Positions 12,493-25,546 of a DNA stretch of 64,000 nucleotides are shown here, in pieces (within the stretch, counting starts at the first letter, position 1; every line of letters starts with the position of its first letter). The stretch covers positions 32,114,055 to 32,178,054 of the forward strand of contig NC_057762.1 of NCBI RefSeq assembly GCF_010389155.1, in the 5' to 3' direction. A model generated the notes under the pieces. It did no database searches. It was not told the DNA's origin and saw only the letters and a list, made by a program, of their open reading frames with translations. This stretch comes from Erigeron canadensis. Lineage: Eukaryota; Streptophyta; Magnoliopsida; Asterales; Asteraceae. The position numbers were made by a program, and so were the translations under genes.

Positions 12493-15400
12493 CTCCCCCT
12501 TGGATGTCCATATATTTAAGATATTATGCCTCGTTAAAACTTTGCTAGATAAAACCCAATGAGACAAATTTCTAGTGAAGGAAAAAGAGTACATAATTCT
12601 TTTGATACGTTTGGGGATGTTGACTCGTTAAAAACCTTGACAGGAAAACCCAGTGGGACAAAGCCTTGCTCAAGGGAAAAAGAGTGCAGCGCGTATCTTC
12701 TCCCCCTCATGATCACATCACTTAAAATACTTAGTTAACACAAATCAATATCACTGACCAAAGACTCAGGTTATTGTAATAAGTGTCTTGATAAATCAAT
12801 TTGATTTACTCATGAACCAACTTGCTATATGTTGATTTCACCACATATGGCTCATATATCCAATTTAAGATTTCAACATGCATAAAAACTTTCATTTAAG
12901 TACATATCAGTACTTCATAAGTTAAGTTTTATAAACAACTTCAATTTAAATAATGCAAAATGAGCAATCGATAACCATCAATACTTTAGCGACACTTTTG
13001 AACCAACATTGTAACCATCGCCTTTGAAATTCGAGGGGGTTCTTTCAACATCATGTGACCTCATAGCCATGAGCGTCACTTGTCCACAAAAAGTAGAGCT
13101 TCCTCTTTTAGTTATTATGATGCTCAATGATATTGTACTTAACATAGTCAACTCGTAAATCAAGACAGTCTTTGTCTTTTATCTCAAATTCATTTTCTAA
13201 TAATTCAATTTGTATTGAAACTCATATCATATTTAAAACCAAACTTCTTTATGGACTATCATGAGCTAACATAGTAAATTTTATGGCACATTTCAATATA
13301 TACGCACTAATGCGATTCTATCACATTCCAATTTCATATAGGTTTTTAAGCTTTTCAAATCACGAAACCTGTTTCATGCTTTTGATATCTCTCATTAAAT
13401 CCTAAAACCAAATGAGCTCTGTTCGTATTCTTTAGACGCGAATCAAATATCTTATTTTGCCAGACTTTCAATAGATCAATAGTTGCTTCCACCATATGAA
13501 ATTTCTTGTCCATAACTAATACAAAATCTATTCAACAATCTATGTGTCATATTTTCATTTTTTCTTATTCAATATTCGAACACAGATTATCATCATATAA
13601 TTTACGCACTTTCAAGTGCTTGGACTTCATGTCCTAAAAAACTAGCGTCTTTTCATCTTTGACCAATCATCCATATCTTATCAGTTACGTTCATGCATGT
13701 TTTTTCAAGATCCTCACAATTATATATACTATTAGCTCTATCATATCCAAACAATTTTGACGTCGTTTTACTTATTTTCGATTCCACAATTCTCTAGACA
13801 TGTCACAATTCATTGAGATCTCATTATTTCTAGGTACCCGGGGTTTATCCAAAACCTCCATGTCTAGTCTCTAATCATTAAACTCTTGGGGTCTTTCTAC
13901 CTCAAAATATGACCATCTTAATTTTATGCTTTTCTTTCGAGGCTTTTTATTTGGAATTAACTTTTCTACTACTTTCAAATGTTCATAAACTTATTACCAA
14001 TAGGAGCATAAGCAACTTTTTTGGTCAGTTTACATTGCTGGCAATTACTAACTCATGTAAATGAATTATCCCACAAACTTTAAGTTTATATTAATTGATG
14101 TGAGGATCTTTGATCATTCATTCTTACTCATTTCAACAGCTGCTTTTCATCTTTCCCTAATGTTGGGAACATCTCCCCCTAATGTTGAGAAAACAAATCA
14201 TGTCAATGAAAAACTTAAGCCATAAGCAAATATTGCAATGATGGCTTTATTGAATACGTATCTCTTTCATGTTCCAACTCATACCCAAAACAGCCATACT
14301 AATGTCTAGTTTAATCAGACAGTTTCGAACTGAATCAAAGCATAAGCCTACACACTTCCAAGGCACGTCTATTTTCCCAACATTATTTCCAACATTCTTT
14401 AAAGTCTCATTTTTGTGCATTGTGGTGAAACAACTTAATCATATATTGCACATTCAAAACTCTTATGAGATATATGTGGTTTCTGACTATAAACCAATTT
14501 CAATGGGGAGGAACACTATTGGCATGATGCGAGTTCATGTTATTACATGTTAAATAATAACATGGCCTCAATCTATAGTCATTCATTTACTCTGAAATGA
14601 TCATTGCTTAAAAATATTTAATAAGTATTTCAACAAAGCAAAAATCCAATGATCATTATAACATTAATCATTATTGCCAATAATAGCCAAATATGAAACC
14701 TGCTCGCAATCTTATAAGATGATCAATCAATCACGGAAACTTCATGTTGCGACTTTAATGACCCATTTAGACGATGCATCGATTTTAAAACACTAAATGG
14801 TCTTTTGGACGATGTATTATATACTTACATCTCCTTTGCATATGTTCCATCAAAATAAAAAGGATTCAATCCTTATCAAAATTGGCATATACTTTTCTTA
14901 TTGAGCAAATAATCTCAAAATAAATAACCATTCAGAAGAACCTCTTTTTCCATTTTTCACATCATTATTGACCCGGGGTGGTCTAACCGGTCATGCCAAT
15001 TAGTCAAGTAATCTTGGTTCATAAACACAGTTTATGACCGCAATGCTTCAATTGCACTTAACATTTTTAATTCATATTGGAAAACTCTGTACATATGTAC
15101 TTTCAAACTATATTTTCTCCGTCAAATTATTTAAACTCATATTGAGCTTTCCCATAAATCAATATAATTCCTTATATCAATGAAAAATGTATTATAACGA
15201 TGAAATGACAAAATTTCCTAAGCACATCTATGCCATTAATCATTCAACAAAGTCTCGTATAAGCATATATAACCACGAAACTTACTCATATACGCAAATG
15301 CCAAAACAATTATAGTCAAGATATATTTTTCTCGCCTTTCATATACCCGTCATAACATTTATTATACACATATATCATTTTCCTTATTTATGATCTTACA

Positions 15401-18173
15401 TTTAAGTAATATGATTTTCATATTCATGATTATAATGTGTATCTATATAGTGACACCTTTATCTTTTGCATAGTACCAATACTCATTAATCTTTTCACAA
15501 TTAGTGACATCTTGTCTTATCACCTTAACAATTTCACTAATAATAAGTATTCATCTTTATAACTGTTGCAACCACATGAATGACCACATAAACAAATATC
15601 ACTTACATAGATGGTTAAGAATATATCACATACTTTGTGCATGTATCGGGTCACACAAATTTGATAGACTTTAAAGCAATGTACATAGAAGGAATTTTCA
15701 TTAGTTCTAATATCCTATTCATATTTATACACAGCCCTGTAATAAGAGTATATATATATAATTCAAGTTTCCCATATTTAATGAGTGATAAAGTAATGTA
15801 ATACTCCAGCATACGACACATAATTGACATATAGAGAAAATGTTTCATATAACATTATAAATAAAATCGTATAATGCATCTTGGTGAACTTATGGAGTAT
15901 TAAGTCATAGAGAAAAATCATCATTCATCACCAATACTCATAATGAAGTTATACATATAGTGATTTAATTAATTTTGTCAAATAGACACATACTTTTTAT
16001 GTGAAAACGTAAAACAATATGCATATGGAAATTTTTTTTATATATAGTATATCAATTTAGCGCGTCAACTCAAGCATATTATATTCCTCAAACATATCAA
16101 ACGTATCGAGTGCCTTTAAAATTAGCTTAACGTATAAAATATTTGATCAAACAACTTTCCTTTATACAATTTTCCACTTTACAAAATCAATTTGAAAACT
16201 CAACCTAGCAATTAGGATATAATTGTACGTATTTAGTTAAATAAGTATAAACCTCATGTAAAGTAATAAATCAAGATTTTCCCATTATAATGGCTACTCT
16301 CTCTTTCATTCTTAGTCAATAAGAATACTCAGCCAATTCTAAAAAAAATATTTCCTTTTATATCTAGAAATCTTGTTCAATCACATGCATACATATAATA
16401 TTTTTAGATAAGAAAATTACATTGAATATTTTAGAAGCCATTAGCATTTACAAAAACTAGCCAATAGCCTTCAATAATACTATAAGTAATCATAATATCA
16501 ATATCGATGTCAACTAGGTATAAAGTGAGTTTTAAGATTTACAAGCATATGTAAATGGATGGAAATTAATTTCTTCTGGTGAGCTTACATAATCTTTGAC
16601 CAAGTCATTAAGTCCGATGTTTAAATTTTCATGGGACGATGAATTATATAAGTAAACGTATTTGTGCTATCATCCTACTTTTATAAGTTCACTTCCACAG
16701 CTTTTTGATGATTAAATTCCAAAATCAATGTTCTATTCACATTCTTATTTAATTAGTAGATTATATCAAACTCGAATTTTTCGTTTAAAATTGATTGCTA
16801 AAATGAAGATCTATAAAAGATACGGACAACATATGCATGCTTACCAAACTTTAGTTTCCTTAATTAAAATATAGAATACATACAAACTTTGTAGCTAGAG
16901 AGCTTAACAAAATAAATCAAAGTTAATTTAGTCCAATATAAGATCAATCATGTATTTCACTACGAAGATTATGAAGTTATCGAATCAAATAAATCATAAG
17001 CTTTATCTAATAAACATGACCAGTTTAAAATATTTAGCCATGAAAAATAATTGATAATTATTACAATCATTTTCTTCCATTCTTTTAAATTCGTTTTGAA
17101 AACTTTCAAAGATTATTAATTAAAGTTCCAAAAACTTGACAACATGCTTATAAATAAGCTTATTGAGTTATTTTCGACCAAGTTTAACAAATTCAATGGT
17201 AAGAATAATATTTGGTTTTTTTTTTATATATATATTTACACCATGCCTTTGATCATCAACACATGATCCACATCTTTTCTTAAGAATCAAACCACCTAAA
17301 AAACAATCCTGATTAATTACCACTTTAATTCTAGCAAAAGTTCAATCAACAGATCGATCGAATGCATCTATTAATTATTTGTCTTCAATCTAATTTAATA
17401 CATATTGAAAGTAATGATATACAATCCATTTAGCATTATATATGTTCGTCCTGTACGTTTTCTTCCCATTTTATTATGCCTTATCATGAAACCGTTAAAA
17501 AAATATCAATATACCTTTATTAATACATATTAGTCGCATAGCTAGTACCTTCACAACTAAAGCTGGACTCGGTATATAAAATTTATTCATGCGCGCAATG
17601 CATATGTGAGTTTAACATGCATCGTTTAACTATCGAAACGAACTAGACACTTAGCATAAACTATATAGGATTGATAATCAAATAGGTAGATAGAATATAC
17701 CTCCGCAAACGAAATAATACAAGCTCCTTAGCAAAAACGAAACGAAGTAGAAACCATCACCTACGACCACCGCGAACCCGTTGTATGTATATACGTCTTA
17801 ATCCATATCACGGTAAAAGTCCATATGCAAATCAAATAGCTGATCTCGACTCGATAAGTTATATCAAATTATTGGAGATGGAATGATTACTCAATCTTAA
17901 TTGATGAAAGAAATATATTATGTATATTAAAATATTTTGATTATCCGATTGATGTTTCAGAAAGAGAAAAAAAATAAAATCCATTAGTTAACTTCAAAAG
18001 AAAAAAAAAACTGTAGGATGAAGTTACAAAGAAACAAAGTTAACTTGATCTTTTAATGTAAAATATTGATTGGAAATCAATTAAAAATAAGTTGACCAAA
18101 GACGATGTTTCGGGAAAAAAATTTTTATTGTCGGTCGAAAGTTTTGTTCATGGTTTAGAGCGTGCTGATAACG

Positions 18174-18379
18174 TGTTGTAAAACTGTAAAATAAAGAACA
18201 TAAACAAGAACAAAAGATAGAGAAAAATCAAAAATTATCTTATTAATCTCATGAATACATGTATATATAGATTACAACAATAGAGTTTCTCCCAAGAAAA
18301 CAATCTCTTAATAAATGATAAGATCTATATATATCTGGTAAATAGGATATGGACATCCATTCTAAATATTACATCAATA
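18174..18379 (-). repeat. LTR (5' LTR of the minus-strand Copia element), outer end altered
   Basis: It matches the left LTR from TGTTGTAAAACTG through GGACATCCATTCTA. The last 15-20 bases no longer match. The block TTCTAAATATTACATCAAT found at this edge recurs unchanged about 103 bp further right (near 18463), so the boundary was rearranged or patched. Confidence 0.8.
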
Positions 18380-19183
18380 GAGTTTTTGCTTTATACTTGT
18401 TTAGCAACTATCTTTTCTAATTATAATCCTCCTCGATAATAGGATATCAAATTTTGACCCCTTCTAAATATTACATCAATTTAGCTAGGATAAATCTTTT
18501 TCTATGTGAAAAAATATATTTGATATATCATTCTTGTCAATGTTCTAGTTTTTTATTTACCTATTCATATATTTTAACCGGGGAAGTTCTAGTTTTTTTA
18601 TTATACGTTAGATGAAAATTCTTAAAATCTTACATTTTTTTACAACTTTTCAAATTTAACATGTCATTTTGTTTGTTGGGCAAAATATCTTTACTTTTAT
18701 ATAAAATAAACTTTTTTTTTTTAAAAAAAATTTCTATCTTGAAGATACTCAAAATGTCCCTTTGCTTAAAAGCTTTCTTTTATAATTAAAATATATACCT
18801 AAAATACCCTTTATAATATATACGGAGTATCTCTCAAGTTCTAATATAAATACGCTACCCACTATTACATCAACCACCTTTACATTAACAACCACGTCGT
18901 CGCCACAGGGATCACCACTGTCCGTACCACCATCGTCGTTGCATCGCACAAACTTTCTTCTACTATCAAAATTTAAGATGTAAGAGGATAGTTCTTTAAA
19001 TTTAGGTATATAATAGCATCATCTCACTTTTACTATTTTAAATATATTTATAAAATATATAAAGATAATATTTTAAATTAGTATAGAATAACAAGTCAAG
19101 AAAAAGTTTGAGATTATATTTTCAAATAGCATAGAGATACAAGTTTCTTGCAGCGAGAAAGTGTCACAAATTATAAAATATGG
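18380..19183. other. Intergenic, A+T-rich, with a Helitron-like GC-rich patch
   Basis: No gene is seen. 18790-18960 contains a CGTCGTCG/CACCA-rich patch beside ATTACATCAA and TTTACATTAA blocks. In reverse complement this resembles the GGCGG-rich, TTAATGTAAAAG-containing sequence of the Helitron-like units near 32.8 and 37.3 kb. Confidence 0.5.
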
Positions 19184-19191
19184 ATTCTATC

Positions 19192-19670
19192 CAATGTTTT
19201 AATAACCGGTATTTTAGTTATACCGGTGTGAAAAATTTTTCCGGTATTACCGGTATTTTCAGTAATACCGGAAATACCGGTCGGTACGACTATTTTTAAT
19301 TTATTATATTTTTTTGTGTAAAAATCTTACAAAACTTGTTACAATTTAACAAAAATAGTCAAAATGTAATTATAATTTACTCAAAAATAATACCAAATAT
19401 GTATTTCATAACAAAATATAGGTTTTAAAGTTCACAAATAACAAAAAAATAACATTAAAGTATTATAAAAACAATTTTTTTAAAAAATCAAAATTTATTT
19501 TTTGAAAATACCGGAAATACCAGTATGGTAATATCGAAAAATACCAGGAATACCGGAAATACCGGCCGGTATTGAATAGTGAAAATACCGGCAAAATACC
19601 GGACTTAAAATACCGGCGTGGTCTCCGGTACCAATAATACCGGTAATACCGGCCGGTATTTAAAACATTG
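19192..19670. mobile_element. hAT-type MITE with perfect 8-bp target duplication
   Basis: This 479-bp element has terminal inverted repeats starting CAATGTTTTAA followed by ACCGG-rich sequence at both ends. It is flanked by identical 8-bp copies of ATTCTATC (19184-19191 and 19671-19678). An 8-bp duplication with CA-starting ends is the hAT signature. Both sub-terminal regions are packed with short ACCGGTATT/AATACCGG words, the kind of repeated motif hAT transposases bind. The centre is A+T-rich and non-coding, so it depends on a transposase supplied from elsewhere. Confidence 0.9.
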
Positions 19671-19844
19671 ATTCTATCACAAAATTAGAATAGAGTAAAA
19701 AGTTGACTTTCTGATATCGTATGACATCTTGACCAGAAGGCACAGTCACCAATCAGAACTCAAAATCAGAATTCCCTTTGTCATCTTTTTCCCGACCGAA
19801 AAATAGGCACCTTTGAAAGGATATTTACGTTTTTGTCCTTATAA

Positions 19845-21442
19845 GGGTGGACGGAGTGGGTAGGGGAGGGGACCGTCGACCGGTACCGGTTGGCACACCG
19901 CGCCGACCCCCCGGTACCGGTAGGGTGGGGAGAGAGTTGGGGTGCGTGGTGCCGGATTTTTTAACCGTGTGAGTTTGAAACAAAAAAAAAAAGCAAGCAA
20001 GGGGGACCCACACCAAAGGTCACCACCCCTCTCTCTTTCTCTTCTTCTTCTTTCTCTATATCTTCTCTTTTCTTCTTCTTTTTCATTCACAGCAAGTTTC
20101 TTCTTCTTTTTTTTTTTGATTTCCTTTCAAACTAACACAAAACACACACATACATATATCATATATACACATATAATTTATCAAACAACAATCATGAACC
20201 CTTTCTTCAACAATCCTATATTTTCGGAACACAGCCCAACACCCCCAAATATGCCATCGGACTCGAGTTCATCCGACGAGACGGAACGGTATATTAATCT
20301 ATTCACAATGACGCATTAAGATGTCCGTGATACCGCCTCCTCTTCAAGAAAGTATACAAACAGAGATAATCGTATTGAGTCTCACAACCGTCTTTTTCGA
20401 GATTACTTTGCCGAGGAACCGAAATTTGATGAGGCTTTTTCGAGATTATATTCTGTTATGTATATATATATGTATTACGTAGTTTAATAATTTCGGTTTA
20501 ATAATGTATATATATATATATATATTACGTAGGGAGTCTTGATTGTACACACTGGGCTTGGGATAATTGTCCAGTGGCTTGGTGTGGCCAGTACACGCGG
20601 GGTGATCATAACGGGTCGACGATATCACTTGAAGCAGTGACGTCACAGGATTCTTGGATTTGGCACGCATACTTTGGTGTTTTCGGTTCAAACAACGACA
20701 TTAATGTGTTTAACCAATCTCCTTTGTTCAATCCCTTTGAAGACGGCACAACCCCGCTGGTTCCTTTCACTGTAAATGGAACCGAATATAAGTACCCGTA
20801 TTTTCTCGTGGATGGGATCTATCCAAGATATGCGATGTTTGTAAAAACGATTTCTCATCCAACTGGTGAGAAAAGGATTCGATATGCTAAGGCACAAGAG
20901 GCTGCAAGGAAGGATGTGGAGCGACTTTTTGGTATTATCAAAAAGAAATGGAAAATACTTAGAGAACCGGCACGACAGATGGAAGAAATCTCCATCCGTA
21001 AGATCATGTATGCATGTTGTATTCTTCATAACATGATTTTAAAAGACGAGGACCACACTATAAGTCTTGATTACATTCCAGATCCCCCGGTTGTGCCACA
21101 GCCATCGGATGATCGACTGGCAGAGATATATGACCCAAGCGTTCACGACGATCTTTGGATGGATCTCATTGACCATATTCATCGCATATTCACCCCGGGC
21201 ATCGATCGCTAGTTTATTTATGTATTGTGTTGTCGTTTCGTTTAATATTGTAGTTTGGTGTTTTAATTTGTTGTTATATTTAATATTGCATTAGTTTTAA
21301 ATTATTAAATAAAATGTTTTAGTTTTAAAAATAAATAAAAATGAAATTAAATAGAAAAGGGTGACGAGGTGCTCCTAGCAAAAAGGGTGGGGAGGGGAAG
21401 AGAAGAAAAATCGAGGAGGAGTGGGGAAGCATTCCCCCACCC
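19845..21442 (+). mobile_element. PIF/Harbinger DNA transposon, internally deleted
   Basis: This 1598-bp element begins GGGTGG and ends CCACCC with imperfect inverted ends. It is flanked by TAA on both sides (19842-19844 and 21443-21445), the 3-bp TWA duplication typical of PIF/Harbinger. It encloses a broken transposase gene on the plus strand (20194-21212). The left 350 bp is GC-rich, then pyrimidine-rich, and looks like a promoter and leader. The ends are well preserved compared with the coding region. Confidence 0.85.
20194..21212 (+). pseudogene. PIF/Harbinger transposase (DDE nuclease), broken
   Basis: From ATG 20194 a 41-codon frame reaches an in-frame TAA (20317-20319) and then resumes in the same frame with residues typical of the family N-terminus (R-L-F-R-D-Y-F-A). 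At about 20460-20530 the coding sequence gives way to TA repeats. It picks up at G-S-L-D-C-T-H-W-A-W, so roughly 110-150 codons of the usual middle region are gone (estimated from the family). From there to TAG 21210-21212 it reads open. The likely catalytic residues remain: D of L-D-C, D of G-S-N-N-D-I-N and E of V-E-R-L-F-G. The premature stop and the deletion make it inactive as a full transposase. The ends could still be moved by a related enzyme. Confidence 0.9.
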
Positions 21443-21715
21443 TAACATACTCGTATATTCAAATCAACTATTGCTAATTCAACAGTTGTAATTTTTAATT
21501 TTGCTTCTTTTCTTTATTAAATGAGACTTGAATTTTGTTATATGAAAATCACACATCATTTCACCAAATAACAAATTGTAGTGTAATATTATTTGTTTAT
21601 TTAGCCAGTCTTTAATCAAGATTAGAGCAAGACTCAATTTGTTAATTTTTTTTTTTGCATAATAGACTTTGTATCATGATTAACATAAAAATAATGAGTT
21701 AGTGTAGTAGTTTGG

Positions 21716-22012
21716 AATTAACCTAGTGACTTATAAGTCCAAGGTTCGAATGAATCCCTATTCAACCAACTTTAAAATATATGTAGTCCTTCTATAAGGG
21801 CTTGACTTGGTATTCTTAAGTTCAGGTCCGAGAGGACAGGGTTTACACCTATTACTCGTCATACTTTCGGATGGATTAGTATAAGGTTTATCCCCATTAG
21901 GTATTTGAAATAGACATTTTTACTTCGAGTCATGAGTTCTCTAGCGCGAATTCGGTTAAGAGAACGTATGTCAGACCTTTCGTTGTCGAATTGCGATACG
22001 AAATTTTAAACA
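21716..22012 (+). repeat. tRNA-derived SINE-like repeat
   Basis: A box-B-like pol III motif GGTTCGAATGAATCC lies at about 21752, with a weak box-A-like stretch just upstream. The distal 175 bp is shared, in opposite orientation, with 3470-3640, and a shorter piece is shared with the SINE at 50.4 kb. Two copies sharing a body and a tRNA-like head support a SINE family. Confidence 0.55.
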
Positions 22013-23089
22013 AAATTCACCTTAAAATAAACGATTAAGAGATTAAGACCATTTATTATATTTAATATCATTATAAAAATATAAAAAATCATCCTATCAA
22101 CTTAATGATAATTATGGTATACACGAAAGTCTATGTGAACCAAATTTGATGCAATAACAAACGCTAAACTTTTGACGTGCAACAAATTTATAAACATTCG
22201 ATGTACACTAAATTTTTGAGTTTGATGCATCAAATTTATAAATTTCATTATAGCCATTTTACATCAAATTTAATGTTATTTTTGATGTACAACACTAAAC
22301 TTTTTGAATATATTGTACAAAGAATGTATACATATTGAATTCTACATGAATGTATATACATGAATATAGCAAGTTATTAGTACATCTTAGATGTGGAGGA
22401 ATAGCCGTTAATACATTCTGTACACAAATATTAAGGGAATATTAGTAACGAGTTATACAGCTAGTATATATGCATGTAAAGGTAGCGACTAACACGTAAC
22501 TCAAACCGCCCGTACTTGTGTTAATATGGGATCAAAGCTAAAAAAATTTTTTTTTCCTGGAGTAGAAACCAATGATCAAACCTTAGCAATATGTAGATTA
22601 ATTACTATTATTTGGTGTAATTTACTAGTTAGTGTATACGCTGTTCAAGAAAAGAAAAAATTAGAACTGTACTTGTTATTAGAAAGCCACGTGTGTATAT
22701 ATATCTATATATTCACTTTTTCCATCTACTGTATATATAAAATGGTTCTATGGAATGACATATATAATATGTCAATGATAGGGCATATACAAAATCATGG
22801 TAATTCTAAGTTCACACACTATGGACCACATGTTGAAAATGTTCTGCTTTGGTATGTTGGTGATACCATAACACAAAAAATAGGGGCGAACTATCTTTTT
22901 GTTCGTTGACCCATAACAAAAAAAAAAAACCCAAAATACTTGCAATCTAGATATGAGAAAAACATGTGTGACTGATAATGATAGGAACAAAACTCTATAT
23001 AAATTTTGTTCTAAAAAAAACTCTATACATAAAATGTCATGTAATGAATCCATTATGTTTTCCGATTTATATTACTCATACACAGATAA

Positions 23090-23308
23090 CTAAAATAAAG
23101 TAAAACACTTGTGTGTATTGAGAAAAACAACTTAATTGAATTTTATGTGTGTTGATAATATGACTTGTAATATGTTATTATTTGTATGTGAGAAAACAGA
23201 AAGGGATACATGATTAAAACAAAGTAAAACACTTGTGTGTATTGAAAAAAACGACATACTTGAAATTTATGTCTGTTGATGATACGAGCATATGATTTAT
23301 AATATGTT
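23090..23308. repeat. Diverged direct duplication, period about 124 bp
   Basis: Two units (about 23090-23175 and 23213-23308) share AAAGTAAAACACTTGTGTGT, a TTTATGTnTGTTGAT block and an AATATGTT end. No coding potential is seen. Confidence 0.6.
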
Positions 23309-23336
23309 GTGAATCTAGGGTTGTTTTTTTTTACAA

Positions 23337-23555
23337 GTGAATTTTACCCTCAGACGCGTATGATGTGTGCTAATCGTACAACGAAAGAGTCCTGCACTAA
23401 GCGGATCCTAAATAGTTTTTCTCATCATACCACCTCCTTAATTGGAAAATACCGTCGAGGAAAACCTACCATGGCTCGAACTCGAGACTTTGGACTAAAC
23501 TCCTCCGAGGCCTCGCATAACAAATTTAGTGAAACACTTCTGACCACTGTTTAAT
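23337..23555 (-). repeat. tRNA-derived SINE-like repeat
   Basis: On the minus strand GAGTTCGAGCC (plus 23473-23483) is a good box B. It sits about 60-70 bp into a moderately GC-rich unit that stands out in the A+T-rich surroundings. No second copy of this exact unit was found in the window. Confidence 0.4.
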
Positions 23556-24236
23556 GGATAAATATATATATTTACTTTCATGATGCTACTCTTATACGAG
23601 TATTAAATTAGTTATTTTTTATTTTTGTTATGAAAAAATGAATTTCACTAGGACAACAATCAAACTTACAAGTTAAAATAGATACATCGTTTTTGTCGAT
23701 ATCCTAATTTTAATATATTTATTTATATTATGAATTTATAAAATATATATATAGAAAGAAAAGCTTGAGATTAATTGTAATATAAAGTATTTGTAGAGTT
23801 ATAAATTGACCATTGAGTAATATGAAAAGAAAAGAAAATAAAAAAAGAAAAAGAAAAGGAAAGGGGAGAGTTGGGTAAAATTTGCATTTTTGATGATATT
23901 TTTGGAGGTGACAACTGACAATGACTAGGTGACTGCAACAGCCTTCTTTCAGGTCTGTCATCTTTATCCTTCCCGCCAGAAATGCACGCATCACGTGCAT
24001 TTTGAAATGAGACCTTTTAAGTTTTTAGATGAGAATTTCACCATCATATTACTATTCAAATTTTATTAGAAGAAAATTGCACCATCATATGCAACTATTT
24101 ATTTTTTTAGATAAAAATTACACCATCATATTACCAAATAACAAATTGTAAAATAATACTGATATACGATCATGTAGATTTTCTCCAATTAAGATTAGAG
24201 CGACATTAATATCAACCCTTTATTTTGTGCACAATA

Positions 24237-25528
24237 TCTATTATCTATCTATTATTACTTTAATAAAAGAGTAGTTATCCAAGCATTATAAGTCATTCCT
24301 TTTAACTTAAAACTTTCTTTAAAAATTGACACATAGGATTTATCCTATGTGTAATTTTGATATTTTTTTACAATTATGTAAAAACGTATACAAAATTAAT
24401 AAGAGAAATCAAGTACTAAAAATAAAAAAAATAAATCCCTTTCATAAAAGTGTGACTACGTTATTTTCAAAGTTTATTTATTGTTATTTTCCTTTTTATT
24501 TTTTTGGTAACTTAATACATTGAAAGAATATCAAGGTTTATTTATTGTGATTTTCCTTTTTATTTTTTTTTATTTTGGTGATTCATTTTGTAGATTTTAT
24601 ATGGATTTACATAGATACAAATAGATTATTTTTGAGAAAGAATATAGTAAGGGTGTCAAGACATAATGTTCTCATTGCTTTCGGCCATTATCTAATTTTA
24701 TGTTCTCTTTAGTTTAGAATTATCATGCAATACATAAGATGTTTAAGCCTTGACAATTGAGGATATGATCAACTTTGGAATGTATCAAAGCAAGGCATCA
24801 TTTGTGTTTCTATGGAAGAAAAGTTTCACCTATCGGGTAATAAGAATTTCTAATGAATTAATTTTTCGTTGAACAATAATAATTAATAACCACATGTAAA
24901 AGACCTATATATATAAACATTAATCGGAAAGATGGACAGATATATTTGAAAAATAACATAGATAAAAAGGAATCTTAATAGGATTAGAAAATTAATAAGT
25001 ATTACAAAATGTAATCAAATGAGAATAGTCGTCCAATATATTTATTTTTTCTTAAATCTCTGTATATCATTTAATGATTCACAAATAAACTAATTATATA
25101 TCACTCACAAATAAATATGTCAATTGATAGATTATATATCTAAATCTAAATCTACATTTATATAATATCTATATTCATATTTATAATAACTAACCTATTA
25201 AATTTTTTCAAACCTCACTTTAAATCCAAAGCAACAATAATTATTTAATTTTTATCTATCAAAAATTTAAAATTTAAATATACTTTATTTAATCGGTCAA
25301 ATATTACCTTAAATATATTTTAAATTTGCTAAATATTTCTCAACAAACATGATGGAGTACAATGTGAAATGATATATGCAAATAAGTTTCTACAATGGAC
25401 ACCAAGATTTAATGAAAATGAAAGCGAATTAAGAGGTTGATTAATAATAAGAGTTGTTATTAACAATACCTTATAAATAATTATGTAAACTTATAAAAAC
25501 TCGCACATCGCGCGAGTCAAGTACCTAG
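24237..25528 (+). mobile_element. Non-autonomous Helitron, about 1.3 kb
   Basis: The 3' end is textbook: hairpin CTCGC...GCGAG at 25500-25516, then CTAG at 25525-25528 followed by T. A matching 5' start, A then TCTATTATC, lies at 24237, followed by A+T-rich sequence like other Helitron heads. The interior is A+T-rich, contains no Rep or helicase sequence and has no long frame. The 3' end is strong; the 5' end is chosen by resemblance only. Confidence 0.65.
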
Positions 25529-25546
25529 TATATATATAAATAAATA

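Larger units (their letters stand above)
12285..18379 (-). mobile_element. Degenerate full-length Copia LTR retrotransposon
   Basis: Two direct repeats of about 200 bp (12285-12492 and 18174-about 18379) flank about 5.7 kb. On the minus strand the left LTR starts TGTTTTGG, ends TTACAACA, and is immediately preceded by a purine tract (12493-12501), a textbook PPT. Beside the right LTR (18158-18173) lies a TATCAG-containing stretch where the tRNA primer site should be. Coding relics lie in the expected order on the minus strand. A gag-pre-integrase motif W-H-D-R-L-D-H-P-G is at 14960-14998, an integrase-like I-D-A-S-S-K-W at 14763-14783 and a YDD-like reverse-transcriptase trace near 13586-13600. 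All frames are broken by stops. The outer end of the right LTR diverges and I found no clear target duplication, so this is an old copy. Confidence 0.85.
21446..24236. other. Intergenic, repeat-bearing, no supported gene
   Basis: It contains two SINE-like units and a diverged direct duplication, each listed separately. The frame at 22526-22909 is open but A+T-driven, without splice logic or a recognisable product. 22090-22320 carries several close copies of the words ATCAAATTTA and ATTTATAAA. Confidence 0.6.

Noticed and set aside
19839..20090. Minus-strand open frames rich in Arg/Glu and Pro over the left part of the Harbinger element
   Set aside because: They arise from GC-rich and CT-repeat DNA in the element's leader and have no relation to the plus-strand transposase.
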